Shown here one piece after another: positions 1-9,031 of a stretch of DNA of 64,000 nt. How positions within the stretch are numbered: position 1 is the stretch's first letter; each line of letters starts with the position of its first letter. The notes under the pieces are model-generated. The model was given only the letters and a program-made list of their open reading frames with translations, did no database searches and had not been told where the DNA came from. Location: positions 1 to 64,000 of the forward strand of contig JALHOZ010000021.1 in NCBI GenBank assembly GCA_022842725.1, given 5' to 3'. This DNA comes from Saprospiraceae bacterium (GTDB lineage Bacteria; Bacteroidota; Bacteroidia; Chitinophagales; Saprospiraceae). The translations under genes were made by a program, and so were the position numbers.

Positions 1-300
1 CTTCCTTTTGAAAGGGATTTCAAAAAGAGTCGGGAAGGTGATGAAAAAAGACCTTCAAGACCCAACATGGTAAATTATTTTATCAATATCGGTAAAATAG
101 ATAATGTTTTTCCTGTAGCCCTCATCGAACTCCTCAGTACACAAACAGGTATTACAAAAAAGAGTATTGGTGATATTTATTTGTATAAAAAACATTCTAT
201 TATTCAGGTAGATAAAACCATGGTTAAAAAACTGGAAGATGGTTCCAACAATCTGAAGTTCAATGGAAGAAAAATTATTGTTAAAAAAGACACTTTATAA
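1..300 (+). CDS. DEAD-box RNA helicase, C-terminal DbpA-type RNA-binding domain (partial)
   Basis: The reading frame is open from the first base and ends with TAA at 298-300, so this is the 3' end of a gene that begins outside the window. The first ~22 visible residues are a basic, charged linker (KKSREGDEKRPSRPN). The remaining ~77 residues fit the DbpA-type RNA-binding domain found at the C-terminus of DEAD-box helicases: NYFINIGKIDNV, then a segment on GITKKSIGDIYLY, and a closing GRKIIVKK strand. In the family this domain anchors the helicase on structured RNA, often rRNA. The ATG at 67 is internal to the domain linker and is not a real start. typA follows 21 bases later on the same strand. 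The helicase core is not visible, so the assignment rests on the tail domain only. Confidence 0.75.
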   Translation, partial: LPFERDFKKSREGDEKRPSRPNMVNYFINIGKIDNVFPVALIELLSTQTGITKKSIGDIYLYKKHSIIQVDKTMVKKLEDGSNNLKFNGRKIIVKKDTL

Positions 301-321
301 TCTCTCATCACAAGCAATTTT

Positions 322-2100
322 ATGTTATCAATACGAAATATAGCCATCATAGCCCACGTCGACCACGGAAAAACAACGCTGGTTGATAAAATCATTCACG
401 AATGTAAGGCGATGGATCAAAGAAAAGACACCGGCGAACTTATACTCGACAACAACGATTTGGAAAGAGAAAGAGGAATCACCATTTTATCCAAAAACGT
501 TTCGGTACGATATAAAGATGTCAAAATCAATATCATCGACACACCAGGTCACGCTGACTTCGGTGGTGAGGTAGAAAGGGTGTTGAATCTGGCAGATGGT
601 GTTTTGTTGCTCGTAGATGCTTTTGAAGGCCCGATGCCACAAACGCGTTTTGTACTCAACAAAGCAGTAGAAATCGGATTAAAACCCATTGTTGTCATCA
701 ATAAAGTAGATAAAGAAAATTGCCGTCCGCTTGATGTTCAAAGTGATGTTTTTGACCTTATGTTTAACCTTGGAGCTACTGAAGACCAATTGGACTTTGT
801 TACTCTTTTTGGTTCAAGCCGTGATGGGTGGATGAGTTTTGATCCTGAAATCAGGACAAAAGATGTTCAACCTTTGCTACAGGCGGTACTTGACGTCATT
901 CCTGAAGCGCCTTATCAGGAAGGACCTATGCAGATGAGCATCACCTCTCTTGACTACAATGTTTTTCAGGGAAGGTTATCAATAGGCCGTGTCGTAAGAG
1001 GAAATATCAAAGAAAATACGGACTACTTCATCTGTAAAAAAGATGGTTCTATGAAAAAAGTCCGTATCAAAGAATTATATGTATTTGAAGGTTTGGGAAA
1101 AGTAAAAGTCCCTACCGTTCGTTCCGGAGACCTTTGTGCCGTGGTAGGTGTGGAAGACTTTGAAATCGGAGACTCGTTTGTGGATATGGAAAATCCTGAA
1201 GCATTGCCAAGAGTAGCGGTGGACGAACCAACCATGAGCATGTTGTTTACCATCAATACTTCTCCGTTTTTCGGAAAAGAAGGTAAGTTTGTTACTTCAA
1301 GACACCTGAGAGAACGACTATACAAAGAATTAGAAAAAAACCTGGCTTTGAGAATCGAAGATCAGGATACAGAAGATAAATTTTTGGTATTCGGCCGTGG
1401 AGTCCTTCACTTATCAGTTTTGATAGAAACCATGAGAAGAGAAGGATATGAGTTGCAGGTCGGAAAGCCTGAAGTTTTGATAAAATATGTAGATGGTGCC
1501 AAACATGAGCCGATTGAAACCATGGTGATTGACGTTCCTGAAACTGCAGCAGGTAAAGCTATCGAATTGGTTACCCAAAGAAAAGGTATGCTGAAAGTGA
1601 TGGAACCTAAAGGAGATATCCAACATCTTGAGTTTGAAATCCCTTCACGAGGTATCATAGGATTGAGAAACAATATGCTTACTGCTACCTCAGGTGAAGC
1701 CGTTATGACCCATAGGTTTTTGCAATACGAGCCTTACAAAGGTGACTTACCTACCCGTTTAAAAGGATCTTTGGTTTCCATGGAACAAGGACAGGCATTA
1801 CCTTTTGCCATAGACAGACTACAAGATAGAGGAAAGTTTTTTATTGATCCGGGTGAACAGGTTTATATCGGACAGGTCATCGGCGAACATTCAAGAGACA
1901 ATGATCTTGAGGTCAACGTAATCAAAGGTAAAAAACTTACCAACATGAGAGCTTCAGGTTCTGATGAAAATATGAAAATAGCACCAAAAATCCAGATGTC
2001 ATTGGAGGAGGCTATGGAATATATTAAAGATGATGAATACCTTGAAGTTACGCCGGTCAACCTGAGACTCCGAAAAATCAACTTTAAGCCTGGAAATTAA
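322..2100 (+). CDS. typA: Translational GTPase TypA/BipA
   Basis: Ribosome-associated GTPase of the EF-G family, involved in ribosome assembly and stress or cold adaptation. All G motifs are visible: G1 AHVDHGKT (11-18), G2 RGITI (51-55), G3 DTPGH (73-77) and G4 NKVD (127-130). These are followed by an EF-Tu domain-2-like barrel, EF-G-like domains III and V (the [10 protein letters not shown] segment near 440) and the BipA-specific C-terminal domain. At 592 residues it has the normal family length. The ATG at 322 gives [17 protein letters not shown], the usual TypA N-terminus. It lies just behind the helicase tail and may be cotranscribed with it. No promoter box was seen in the 21-base gap. 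Confidence 0.97.
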   Translation: MLSIRNIAIIAHVDHGKTTLVDKIIHECKAMDQRKDTGELILDNNDLERERGITILSKNVSVRYKDVKINIIDTPGHADFGGEVERVLNLADGVLLLVDAFEGPMPQTRFVLNKAVEIGLKPIVVINKVDKENCRPLDVQSDVFDLMFNLGATEDQLDFVTLFGSSRDGWMSFDPEIRTKDVQPLLQAVLDVIPEAPYQEGPMQMSITSLDYNVFQGRLSIGRVVRGNIKENTDYFICKKDGSMKKVRIKELYVFEGLGKVKVPTVRSGDLCAVVGVEDFEIGDSFVDMENPEALPRVAVDEPTMSMLFTINTSPFFGKEGKFVTSRHLRERLYKELEKNLALRIEDQDTEDKFLVFGRGVLHLSVLIETMRREGYELQVGKPEVLIKYVDGAKHEPIETMVIDVPETAAGKAIELVTQRKGMLKVMEPKGDIQHLEFEIPSRGIIGLRNNMLTATSGEAVMTHRFLQYEPYKGDLPTRLKGSLVSMEQGQALPFAIDRLQDRGKFFIDPGEQVYIGQVIGEHSRDNDLEVNVIKGKKLTNMRASGSDENMKIAPKIQMSLEEAMEYIKDDEYLEVTPVNLRLRKINFKPGN

Positions 2101-2162
2101 ATTTTCAGGGTTGGTGGATTGTGTAAGATAATCAAACCGAATGTTTTTTTAAGGATATATCG

Positions 2163-2170
2163 TACTTTTG
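2163..2170 (+). promoter_or_regulatory. Bacteroidota -7 box (TACTTTTG) for the kinase/peptidase pair
   Basis: Matches the TAnnTTTG consensus, 68 bases before the sensor kinase ATG and after the typA stop. No clear -33 TTTG was found at the expected distance, so support is from the -7 box and its position. Confidence 0.5.
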
Positions 2171-2238
2171 TCACTACGACTTCAGACTATCAATTTGATT
2201 TTAACAACAATTTGAGGTAAGAGTCAGTTTATTCCTTA

Positions 2239-3438
2239 ATGAATCTTTACAAACAAAACAGTTTTTTTAAAATCATCTTATTGATTACAGGAGCCATTAT
2301 TCTTGTAATCACGCTACTGTATTCCAATTACCTGGCAACCAAACTCAAAGAAAACGAACAAAAAAATATTTATATTTTTAAGGAGGCTTTGAAAGAAATG
2401 TCAAGCATCCAGGAATCTCTGTTTCTGGCAGAAAGCGGCAATGATCCGGACGCGCAGTTTGATCTCAACAGAGACATAACCTTACTCGACACCATCATCA
2501 GGTCATTTCCACTACCCATCATCTTTGAAGATGAAAGCGGCATGCTCGAAGGTCAAAACTTCGAAGAAGAAAAAAATACTGATCAGAAGTTTTTACGTGC
2601 GAAAAGAGAAGCTTTTATCAAAACAGGTCAGGATCCGCTCATAGGAACCGGATATGCCGCCAAAATTTATTATTTTAACTCTCCGCTAAACGATCATATA
2701 AAGTTTTTTCCGGTGGTACAGGTACTATTGATCAGTAGTTTTGTCGGCTTCGGATATTATCTTTTTAATGTTTCCCGACGTGCTGAACAAAATCAGGTAT
2801 GGGCCGGAATGGCAAAAGAAACCGCCCATCAATTAGGCACTCCCATCAGTGCCATCATGGGTTGGGTAGAATATCTTAAAGAAATTTTTAAAGAAACGCC
2901 CGACCAAAATTATATTGTTGAAGAATTAAAAAAAGATGTGGATCGGTTGGAACTTGTCGCGGACAGATTTTCCAAAATCGGCTCAAAACCCGTACTTGAA
3001 TCCTGTAATCTTTATGAAGAATTACTTGAAGTAAAAAATTACATACAAGCAAGGTCAGCCAAAAAAATAAGTTTTGAAATTATTCATCCCGATGAAGTCA
3101 TTTTGGTCAATATCAACAAACACTTATTTGCCTGGGTCGTTGAAAATCTAATGCGCAACAGTCTGGACGCAATGGAAGGAAAAGGAAAAATCTGGATAGA
3201 AGTAACGGACAGCGAACCTTATGTTTCCATTGATGTCAATGATACCGGTCAGGGCATTCCTAATAACAGATTCAAATCTGTATTCAAACCCGGATATTCC
3301 ACTAAAAAAAGAGGTTGGGGACTTGGTCTTTCATTGGCTAAAAGAATTATCGAAGAATACCACAAAGGTAAAATTTACGTAAAATCTTCAAAACCCCGGG
3401 AGAAAACAACTTTTACCATCAAATTGCACAAAAATTGA
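2239..3438 (+). CDS. Membrane sensor histidine kinase
   Basis: Two-component sensor kinase. There is a transmembrane helix at about 10-32, an extracytoplasmic domain of ~125 residues, a second helix at about 157-176 (PVVQVLLISSFVGFGYYLF), then the kinase core. The phosphoacceptor is H197 in AKETAHQLGTPISA. The ATPase domain shows an N box (ENLMRNSLDAMEG), G1 (DTGQGIP) and F/G2 (KPGYSTKKRGWGLGLSLAKRI). The H-box is the ETAHQLGTP variant common in Bacteroidota. No response regulator is adjacent, so its partner is elsewhere. The M14 peptidase gene starts 6 bases after the stop, which suggests an operon. The ligand cannot be inferred. Confidence 0.9.
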   Translation: MNLYKQNSFFKIILLITGAIILVITLLYSNYLATKLKENEQKNIYIFKEALKEMSSIQESLFLAESGNDPDAQFDLNRDITLLDTIIRSFPLPIIFEDESGMLEGQNFEEEKNTDQKFLRAKREAFIKTGQDPLIGTGYAAKIYYFNSPLNDHIKFFPVVQVLLISSFVGFGYYLFNVSRRAEQNQVWAGMAKETAHQLGTPISAIMGWVEYLKEIFKETPDQNYIVEELKKDVDRLELVADRFSKIGSKPVLESCNLYEELLEVKNYIQARSAKKISFEIIHPDEVILVNINKHLFAWVVENLMRNSLDAMEGKGKIWIEVTDSEPYVSIDVNDTGQGIPNNRFKSVFKPGYSTKKRGWGLGLSLAKRIIEEYHKGKIYVKSSKPREKTTFTIKLHKN

Positions 3439-3444
3439 TCTTGT

Positions 3445-5199
3445 ATGCGCAAAATCGGGTTTATTGTCGCGTTTTATTTTTTATTTTCATGGCTGTTTGC
3501 CCAAAAACCACAAGTTATGTCGTTTGACCTGACCACCCATTTTGAAAAAAACAACAATTACACACCGACATATCAGGAAATCATTGATTTTTACAACACG
3601 ATTTCCCAAAAATCCGGGTTTGTTCAGGTGACCGCATTTGGCAATACCGATAGTGGATTTCCTTTACATGAAATTGTGCTTTCAAAACATGGTTTTGACC
3701 CCAAACAAATCAAATCAGCCAACCTGCCGGTATTACTCATCAATAATGGAATTCATCCCGGCGAACCCTGCGGCATCGATGCTTCCATGATTTTTACACG
3801 AAATATCCTTCAGGCAGGAATGTTGGATTCTGTTTTGGATAAAATGGTTATTGTCATTATTCCGGTATACAATATCGGTGGATGTCTCAACAGAAGCGGC
3901 ACCAGCAGGGCAAATCAACTAGGACCTGAATCCTATGGTTTCAGAGGCAATGCCAAAAACTACGATTTAAACAGGGATTTTATCAAAGCAGATGCATCCA
4001 ATACCCGAAGTTTTTATACCGTTTTTAAAAAATGGGATCCGGATATTTTTGTAGACACCCATACATCCAATGGGGCAGATTACCAATACACCATGACCCT
4101 GATTGCCACCCAAAGTGATAAAGCAGGTCCTGTAGGAGGTAAATTTTTGGAAGAAGATATACTACCCTTTTTGTATACAAAAATGAATGAAAAAAAATAT
4201 GAAATGATACCATATGTATATCCTTACAAAAAAGGAATACCCGATTATGGAATTCGTTCATTTTTGGACTACCCCAGATATTCATCCGGATATGCATCAC
4301 TGCATCACACCTGGTCATTTATGCCTGAAGCCCATATGCTCAAACCTTACAGGGACAGAGTGTATAGCACGCTCGCCTTTTTGGAAACTGTTGCCGATTT
4401 TATATCAAAAAATCCTCAAAAAATAAAGTTGGTCAGAAGTCTTTGGAAAAAGGAAAGCAGGGATAAATTGTCGTTTCCATTAGATTACACTTTAGATGAA
4501 ACAAAAACAGACAGCCTTTCTTTTCATGGTTATGAAGCGGCCTACAAACCAAGTTTGATATCCGGTAAAGACAGGTTGTATTATGATCGGAATAAACCAT
4601 TTACCAAAAACATTCCTTATTATTCAAATTATATCCCTTCTTTGACGGTGACCAAGCCCAAAGCTTATATCATACCGCAGGGATATAAAGAAATTATCGA
4701 AAGACTTGAAGAAAACGCAGTTGTTGTGACCAGAATGGAAAACAATACCGTTTTGAAAGTAGAAAAATACAGGATCACCGATTACAAAACAAGTAAAACA
4801 CCTTATGAAGGCCGTTTTCCTCACAGTGATGTCAAAACCGAAATATTTACAACGGAACAGGCATTTTTTGCCGGTGATTTTATCGTCGAAACGGATCAGG
4901 AAAACGTCAGATATATTATCGAAACACTCGAACCTCAGGCACCGGACAGTTATTTTGCCTGGAATTTTTTCGATGCCATATTGGCACAAAAAGAATATTT
5001 TTCAGCCTATGTATTTGAGGATCTGGCTGTTGAAATTCTGGCAAAAAACCCCGAATTAAAACAAAAACTGGAAGATAAAAAAAGTAAGGAACCGGCTTTT
5101 GCTGATGATGCCTATGCCCAACTTGAATTTGTGTATAAAAACTCACCTTATTATGAACCCAATCATAAAGTCTACCCTATCGCCCGCCTGAATCCCTGA
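3445..5199 (+). CDS. Secreted M14-family zinc carboxypeptidase
   Basis: The signal peptide covers residues 1-20 (ends LFAQ). Zinc-ligand pattern of the M14 family: HPGE (H104, E107) and DTH (H206), with the substrate-binding NYDLNRDF segment at 172-179. The N-terminal half is therefore a carboxypeptidase-like domain; the C-terminal ~250 residues form an additional domain typical of the larger Bacteroidota M14 proteins. The likely role is periplasmic or extracellular peptide trimming. No T9SS sorting domain is seen. It is 6 bases behind the sensor kinase and shares its promoter. Substrate specificity cannot be read from the sequence. Confidence 0.85.
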   Translation: MRKIGFIVAFYFLFSWLFAQKPQVMSFDLTTHFEKNNNYTPTYQEIIDFYNTISQKSGFVQVTAFGNTDSGFPLHEIVLSKHGFDPKQIKSANLPVLLINNGIHPGEPCGIDASMIFTRNILQAGMLDSVLDKMVIVIIPVYNIGGCLNRSGTSRANQLGPESYGFRGNAKNYDLNRDFIKADASNTRSFYTVFKKWDPDIFVDTHTSNGADYQYTMTLIATQSDKAGPVGGKFLEEDILPFLYTKMNEKKYEMIPYVYPYKKGIPDYGIRSFLDYPRYSSGYASLHHTWSFMPEAHMLKPYRDRVYSTLAFLETVADFISKNPQKIKLVRSLWKKESRDKLSFPLDYTLDETKTDSLSFHGYEAAYKPSLISGKDRLYYDRNKPFTKNIPYYSNYIPSLTVTKPKAYIIPQGYKEIIERLEENAVVVTRMENNTVLKVEKYRITDYKTSKTPYEGRFPHSDVKTEIFTTEQAFFAGDFIVETDQENVRYIIETLEPQAPDSYFAWNFFDAILAQKEYFSAYVFEDLAVEILAKNPELKQKLEDKKSKEPAFADDAYAQLEFVYKNSPYYEPNHKVYPIARLNP

Positions 5200-5207
5200 A
5201 AATTCTG

Positions 5208-5215
5208 TATCTTTG
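5208..5215 (+). promoter_or_regulatory. -7 box (TATCTTTG) for RNase P RNA
   Basis: TAnnTTTG match beginning 9 bases after the M14 peptidase stop and ending 5 bases before the first base of the RNase P RNA P1 helix. This spacing fits the transcription start of the RNA. Confidence 0.75.
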
Positions 5216-5219
5216 TGCG

Positions 5220-5590
5220 ACATCCCGCTCTATCGCGCCTGAACAACATGTCAGGTGAGGAAAGTCCGGACAACGTAGAGCACCGCACCATGTAACGCGT
5301 GGGGTCCTTTCAAAGGAAAGGATACAGAAAGTGTCGCAGAAAATAACCGCCCCGTCAGTTAGCTGATGAGGTAAGGGTGAAAATGTGGGGTAAGAGCCTA
5401 CAGGTATGGATAGTAATATCTGTATCGGATAAACCTTGCGGGTTGAAATGCCATGTATATCCTGAATCCTTTACGGAAAAAAATGGCTCGTTTTTATGAC
5501 TTCGGTCTGTCAGGAGGGGTAGGCAGCGCAGATAAATGATAGAGACTCAGTATTTTGTACTGAGTACAAAATCCGGCTTACAGGGATGTT
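5220..5590 (+). ncRNA. rnpB: RNase P RNA (bacterial type A)
   Basis: Catalytic RNA of RNase P, which matures the 5' ends of tRNAs. Diagnostic conserved blocks appear in order: GAGGAAAGTCCGGAC (P4 5' strand), CAGAAAATAACCGCC, GGTAAGGGTGAAAA, GGTAAGAGCCTACAG, GCGCAGATAAATGAT, and ACAAAATCCGGCTTACAG near the 3' end. The ends are set by the P1 pairing of ACATCCC (5220-5226) with GGGATGT (5583-5589). A length of ~370 nt is normal. It is flanked by a -7 box and an intrinsic terminator, so it is an independent unit. Confidence 0.95.
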
Positions 5591-5596
5591 TTAAAA

Positions 5597-5630
5597 AAAA
5601 AACCTTATGAAAATTTTCATAAGGTTTTTT
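5597..5630 (+). terminator. Intrinsic terminator after rnpB, probably bidirectional
   Basis: Near-perfect inverted repeat AACCTTATGAAAA/TTTTCATAAGGTT followed by a T run. The A run on the other side lets it also serve folE, which converges on it from the minus strand. Confidence 0.9.
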
Positions 5631-5676
5631 ATTTAAAACATGAAAGTATTTATGAAACCAAAATTTTTCTGAAAAA

Positions 5677-6405
5677 TTATTTTCCTATACAGGCAAAAAA
5701 CTCTTGTCTTACAGATTCTTCTTCAAAAGAACCGCTAAAATAAGATGTCACAGTACTGCTTGTTATATCTTTTACTCCTCTGCTGGATACACAAAGATGG
5801 GTTGCTTCGATAAAAACAGCAACATGTTCCGACTGAACGGCTCTTTTGATGTCTTCTGCAATCTGCATGGTAAGTCTTTCCTGAACCTGTGGTCTTTTTG
5901 CGTAATGCTGTACAATCCTGTTTAATTTTGATAGTCCGATAACCTTTCCGGAAGATTTGTACGCCACGTGTGCTTTGCCTATGATCGGGACAAAATGATG
6001 TTCACAATGTGAATAAAAAGTTATGTCTTTTTCCACAAGCATTTCTTTATATCCGTACTTGTTGTCAAAAAGTTTAATATCGGGTTTATTGTCCGGATTT
6101 AATCCGCTGAAAACCTCCTTAACGTACATTTTGGCTACCCGGTAAGGTGTACCTGCAAGGCTGTCATCTTTCAGGTCAAGACCCAAAGTTTCCATGATTT
6201 TACGGAAATGATATTCTATTTCCATCACCTTTTGGTCGTCTGTTTTGACAAAAGCATCCGGCCTCATCGGTGTATCTATGCTGGTCCAGATATGATTGTC
6301 CCCTTCCTCTTCAAATGCCTTCATTTTATCTTCAGGAAGAGATTCCAAATAATCTTCCGGCGCTTCTATTCTTAATTTTGTAGGAATACTTTGCGTATGT
6401 ACCAT
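5677..6405 (-). CDS. folE: GTP cyclohydrolase I
   Basis: Converts GTP to 7,8-dihydroneopterin triphosphate, the first step of folate/tetrahydropterin and possibly queuosine synthesis. The core motif SHCEHHF (132-138) supplies zinc-binding C134 and H137, the second zinc Cys lies in ATHLCVSSRG, and the GKVIGLSKLNRIV and RPQVQERL segments are typical of type I enzymes. The C-terminal ~180 residues are the catalytic domain. The first ~55 residues are an acidic extension not needed for the fold, and the 242-residue total is slightly longer than the family average. It shares the bidirectional terminator with rnpB. No TAnnTTTG was found upstream. Confidence 0.96.
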   Translation of the reverse strand: MVHTQSIPTKLRIEAPEDYLESLPEDKMKAFEEEGDNHIWTSIDTPMRPDAFVKTDDQKVMEIEYHFRKIMETLGLDLKDDSLAGTPYRVAKMYVKEVFSGLNPDNKPDIKLFDNKYGYKEMLVEKDITFYSHCEHHFVPIIGKAHVAYKSSGKVIGLSKLNRIVQHYAKRPQVQERLTMQIAEDIKRAVQSEHVAVFIEATHLCVSSRGVKDITSSTVTSYFSGSFEEESVRQEFFACIGK

Positions 6406-6556
6406 GTTTCGATTTTTTATCTAAACAGCATACCTTGATTTTTGTTTAACATATTGAACACTTTATTTAAACAAAATGATGTTTTCAACCAACAAACCTG
6501 ACAGACTATCAGATTATTCTCATTAAAAGAAGCTCCTTGTAGAAAAATATTAAAAC

Positions 6557-8452
6557 TTATAAATCATCGATTCCGGAAGGTCTTTTGTCCCCGGACCATT
6601 TGAATCCTTTAATTTTAAGGCTCTCGTGATTGGTAGTCATGGGATACACTTTGGACTTGACATCGATGTAAAATAAGATATCCGTGATTTCGTTATTATC
6701 CAGACGAAAGGTTATATAACTACTTCTGGACTGATTGACACCAATATATCTTTTTTGTTCGTCCTTGAGATAATAGACGACCGTAGCGTCTCCATCCACC
6801 TTCATGTTTTTCATTTTGCCCTTTTCAAATCCCGCATCTATATATTTCCCTCTGATCTGGTCATAATACAACAAATCTTCGCTATGAACAATGGTTCCGT
6901 TTTCACGGATTGACAACTTGTCCATCGTTTTATTTTTCATATAAAAATGCATGGTATCACCTGTAATTTGTGTTGTGTCAGACCATACGACAGGTTCGTC
7001 AAATAATGTAAAAACAGAATCTTTCAGATTGTACACTATAGAGTCACATATCATCTGGAGATCGTCTTTAAAAACCCTGACATCATGAAAGCCCACAAAA
7101 TAATCCACTGTATCTGTGGTAAGTGAATCCAAAGGGATCAGGGTTCTGATACTTTTGAAGGTATCCGCTTTCATATGCATCAAGGTCGTGTCCACTTCTG
7201 AGGTAAAATAAGGTCTGTGGCCGGGTTCGTTGTACGCAAGTAAAAAATTGTCATCTCCGCGATACCTAACGTGATCTGAATATATTGTGGTTTTGGCAGA
7301 AGTGTCTCTCCAAATAACCCCTCCGTCGGCGACACCAATTTTGACGGATTTATCATAATCCAGTGTATCGGCTGTAATCACCATAGGCGGATCACTAACG
7401 GTGGATCTTCCTCTGGTTTTAAATTTTTCGGTTTTTTTGTCAAATTCCACATACGGACCTTCGACCTGGTTTTTCGTACTTTTATAGTAGGCATCCCCTT
7501 TTAGGGTATAAAATTCATTTTTCCTGTCATAGGTTATTTTTTTGGCGAAAGCCGTATCAGATTCAGATATATATGTACTTATTCCGCCATCTGAAGACAG
7601 AATCACCAAATCCTTTTTGCCATCATAATGAATGGTATCTGCCAGTGCACGTGCATTTCCCGAACGATATTGCGCATTTTTTATAAAATCTCCTTTTTTA
7701 TCATCGAGATCAAACCAACCGTCTTCGGCATAAATGTCCACAGTGTCTCTTTTGATCCGGGTTGGCGCCAAAAAGTGCGTTATCTGTGTTTCCGTTTCGA
7801 ATCCAATAGAATCAGAATACAAAACAAAGTCACTGCCGTCTACCTTTACATTTTCTTTAAAGACTGCTTTTTTCTGGTGAACAAAATAAACCCCTTTCTT
7901 ACTGACCAAACGCGAGCTGTCCTGCTCCAACAGGGCATTTTGATTGTATTCCGCTACTTTTGTAGATACGTTATACCGCAATTTACTGGTATACAGCTTT
8001 TTCTGCCCGTTTTCCAAAATGATATCTCCATACAGCCAGGCTACCAGAGAGTCGGCATTGTACACCATGGAGTCAGCAAATATCCTGATGGTGTCATTCT
8101 GAAGCATCACCACCCGATGTCGCATGCGGAGGATACTACCTCTGATGATCGCAGTATCACAAAACATAAAAGTACGGGAATGATATACTTTTACATTGCC
8201 GTTGAGGTATTGGGTTGCCGGGTCCTCTCTTGCGTCAATGATCTGGTTGTCTTCGGCGTGTAATGAAAATTTTCTGTTGAGGGTATCCTTTTTTAAATCT
8301 TTGAGATCCGGTTTTTGAAAAACTTTTGATTGTGCTTTTAAGTCCGAAAGTCCGAAGACGGTCAGCAAACTGATTAATAAAAGCCATATATAAAATCGAA
8401 ATCCTGTCATACATGAAGGCAAAACCATTGTTTTATAAAACGTCCCATACAT
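6557..8452 (-). CDS. OstA-like protein (LPS transport, LptA/LptD N-terminal-like domain)
   Basis: Exported protein made almost entirely of short beta-strand units (DTVDIYAEDGWFDLDDKKGDF, DTIHYDGKKDLVIL and similar), the pattern of the OstA/LptA beta-jellyroll that conducts lipopolysaccharide across the periplasm. A hydrophobic signal segment FYIWLLLISLLTVF is followed by LKAQ. Three in-frame ATGs precede it (8452, 8428, 8410); the last gives the most compact signal peptide (MTGFRFYIW) and may be the true start. At 631 residues it is much longer than LptA and lacks the LptD outer-membrane barrel, as is usual for the Bacteroidota OstA-like group. It stands alone between folE and tRNA-Val. Confidence 0.82.
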   Translation of the reverse strand: MYGTFYKTMVLPSCMTGFRFYIWLLLISLLTVFGLSDLKAQSKVFQKPDLKDLKKDTLNRKFSLHAEDNQIIDAREDPATQYLNGNVKVYHSRTFMFCDTAIIRGSILRMRHRVVMLQNDTIRIFADSMVYNADSLVAWLYGDIILENGQKKLYTSKLRYNVSTKVAEYNQNALLEQDSSRLVSKKGVYFVHQKKAVFKENVKVDGSDFVLYSDSIGFETETQITHFLAPTRIKRDTVDIYAEDGWFDLDDKKGDFIKNAQYRSGNARALADTIHYDGKKDLVILSSDGGISTYISESDTAFAKKITYDRKNEFYTLKGDAYYKSTKNQVEGPYVEFDKKTEKFKTRGRSTVSDPPMVITADTLDYDKSVKIGVADGGVIWRDTSAKTTIYSDHVRYRGDDNFLLAYNEPGHRPYFTSEVDTTLMHMKADTFKSIRTLIPLDSLTTDTVDYFVGFHDVRVFKDDLQMICDSIVYNLKDSVFTLFDEPVVWSDTTQITGDTMHFYMKNKTMDKLSIRENGTIVHSEDLLYYDQIRGKYIDAGFEKGKMKNMKVDGDATVVYYLKDEQKRYIGVNQSRSSYITFRLDNNEITDILFYIDVKSKVYPMTTNHESLKIKGFKWSGDKRPSGIDDL

Positions 8453-8535
8453 TATTAAGTTGTCATTGTTTGGTCCAAATCCTTAAAAAGTACTTTTACA
8501 AAAAAGAAGACAGGCAAAAAAGGAAAACATGAGGT

Positions 8536-8570
8536 AAAAAAAAAGCAGCCTTGAAAAACAAAGCTGCTTT
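8536..8570 (-). terminator. Intrinsic terminator of tRNA-Val
   Basis: On the minus strand AAAGCAGC pairs with GCTGCTTT and is followed by a T run. It directly follows the tRNA 3' end. Confidence 0.85.
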
Positions 8571-8573
8571 GTG

Positions 8574-8648
8574 TGGGAGATACTGGGCTCGAACCAGTGA
8601 CCCCCTGCTTGTAAGGCAGGTGCTCTGAACCGACTGAGCTAATCTCCC
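8574..8648 (-). tRNA. tRNA-Val (anticodon UAC)
   Basis: Cloverleaf on the minus strand: acceptor GGGAGAT/ATCTCCC, D arm TAGCTCAGTCGGTTCAGAGC, anticodon stem CCTGC/GCAGG with loop CTTACAA (anticodon TAC), and T loop GTTCGAGCC. The 3' CCA is not encoded. A -7 box lies upstream and a terminator downstream. Confidence 0.95.
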
Positions 8649-8684
8649 TTGATGTTCAGAGAATGCTTTTCTTCAAAAGCGACG

Positions 8685-8692
8685 CAAAGGTA
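8685..8692 (-). promoter_or_regulatory. -7 box (TACCTTTG) with -33 TTTG for tRNA-Val
   Basis: On the minus strand TTTG, 20 bases, then TACCTTTG: both elements of the Bacteroidota promoter at normal spacing, ending 36 bases before the tRNA 5' end. Confidence 0.75.
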
Positions 8693-8790
8693 ATCGCATT
8701 TTTTAATTAGGACAAATTTAAAAGGACTTTTTTTAAAAATATTTTTTGAATTTTTTTTTGAAAAATAATTCGAGAAATAAAATTTACGCT

Positions 8791-8798
8791 TATCTTTG
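8791..8798 (+). promoter_or_regulatory. -7 box (TATCTTTG) for tRNA-Gln
   Basis: TAnnTTTG match ending 19 bases before the tRNA 5' end, inside an otherwise very AT-rich spacer. Confidence 0.65.
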
Positions 8799-8817
8799 CA
8801 CCCGAATTAGAAATAAT

Positions 8818-8888
8818 TGACCTATGGTGTAATGGTAACACTCCGGTTTTTGGTACCGTCATTCTAGGTTCGAGTCCTAGTGGGTCAA
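8818..8888 (+). tRNA. tRNA-Gln (anticodon UUG)
   Basis: Acceptor TGACCTA/TGGGTCA, D stem GTGT/ACAC, anticodon loop TTTTGGT (anticodon TTG), T stem CTAGG/CCTAG with loop TTCGAGT. The outermost anticodon-stem pair (27-43) is a C/T mismatch. The 3' CCA is not encoded. Confidence 0.94.
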
Positions 8889-8892
8889 CATA

Positions 8893-8929
8893 AAACCCTG
8901 ATTAACGTAAAGTTTTTCAGGGTTTTTTG
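8893..8929 (+). terminator. Intrinsic terminator of tRNA-Gln
   Basis: AACCCTGA pairs with TCAGGGTT across a 16-base loop and is followed by a T run, right behind the tRNA. Confidence 0.85.
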
Positions 8930-9022
8930 TTTCTGTTACAAACAACCTGTAACCAAGAGATCCGAAACATCCCGGGGTACTTTCTTGTCCAAATAAGATG
9001 TTATTGCCAAAATCCATAAATC

Positions 9023-9030
9023 TACATTTG
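9023..9030 (+). promoter_or_regulatory. Possible -7 box (TACATTTG) before the esterase gene
   Basis: Matches TAnnTTTG with a TTG 16 bases upstream, but ends one base before the only plausible ATG (9032). A start point 4-7 bases downstream would fall inside that codon, so either this is a chance match or the true start point is elsewhere. Confidence 0.3.
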
Positions 9031-9031
9031 T

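Noticed and set aside
7628-8263. 211-codon plus-strand open frame
   Set aside because: Shadow of the OstA-like gene on the opposite strand.
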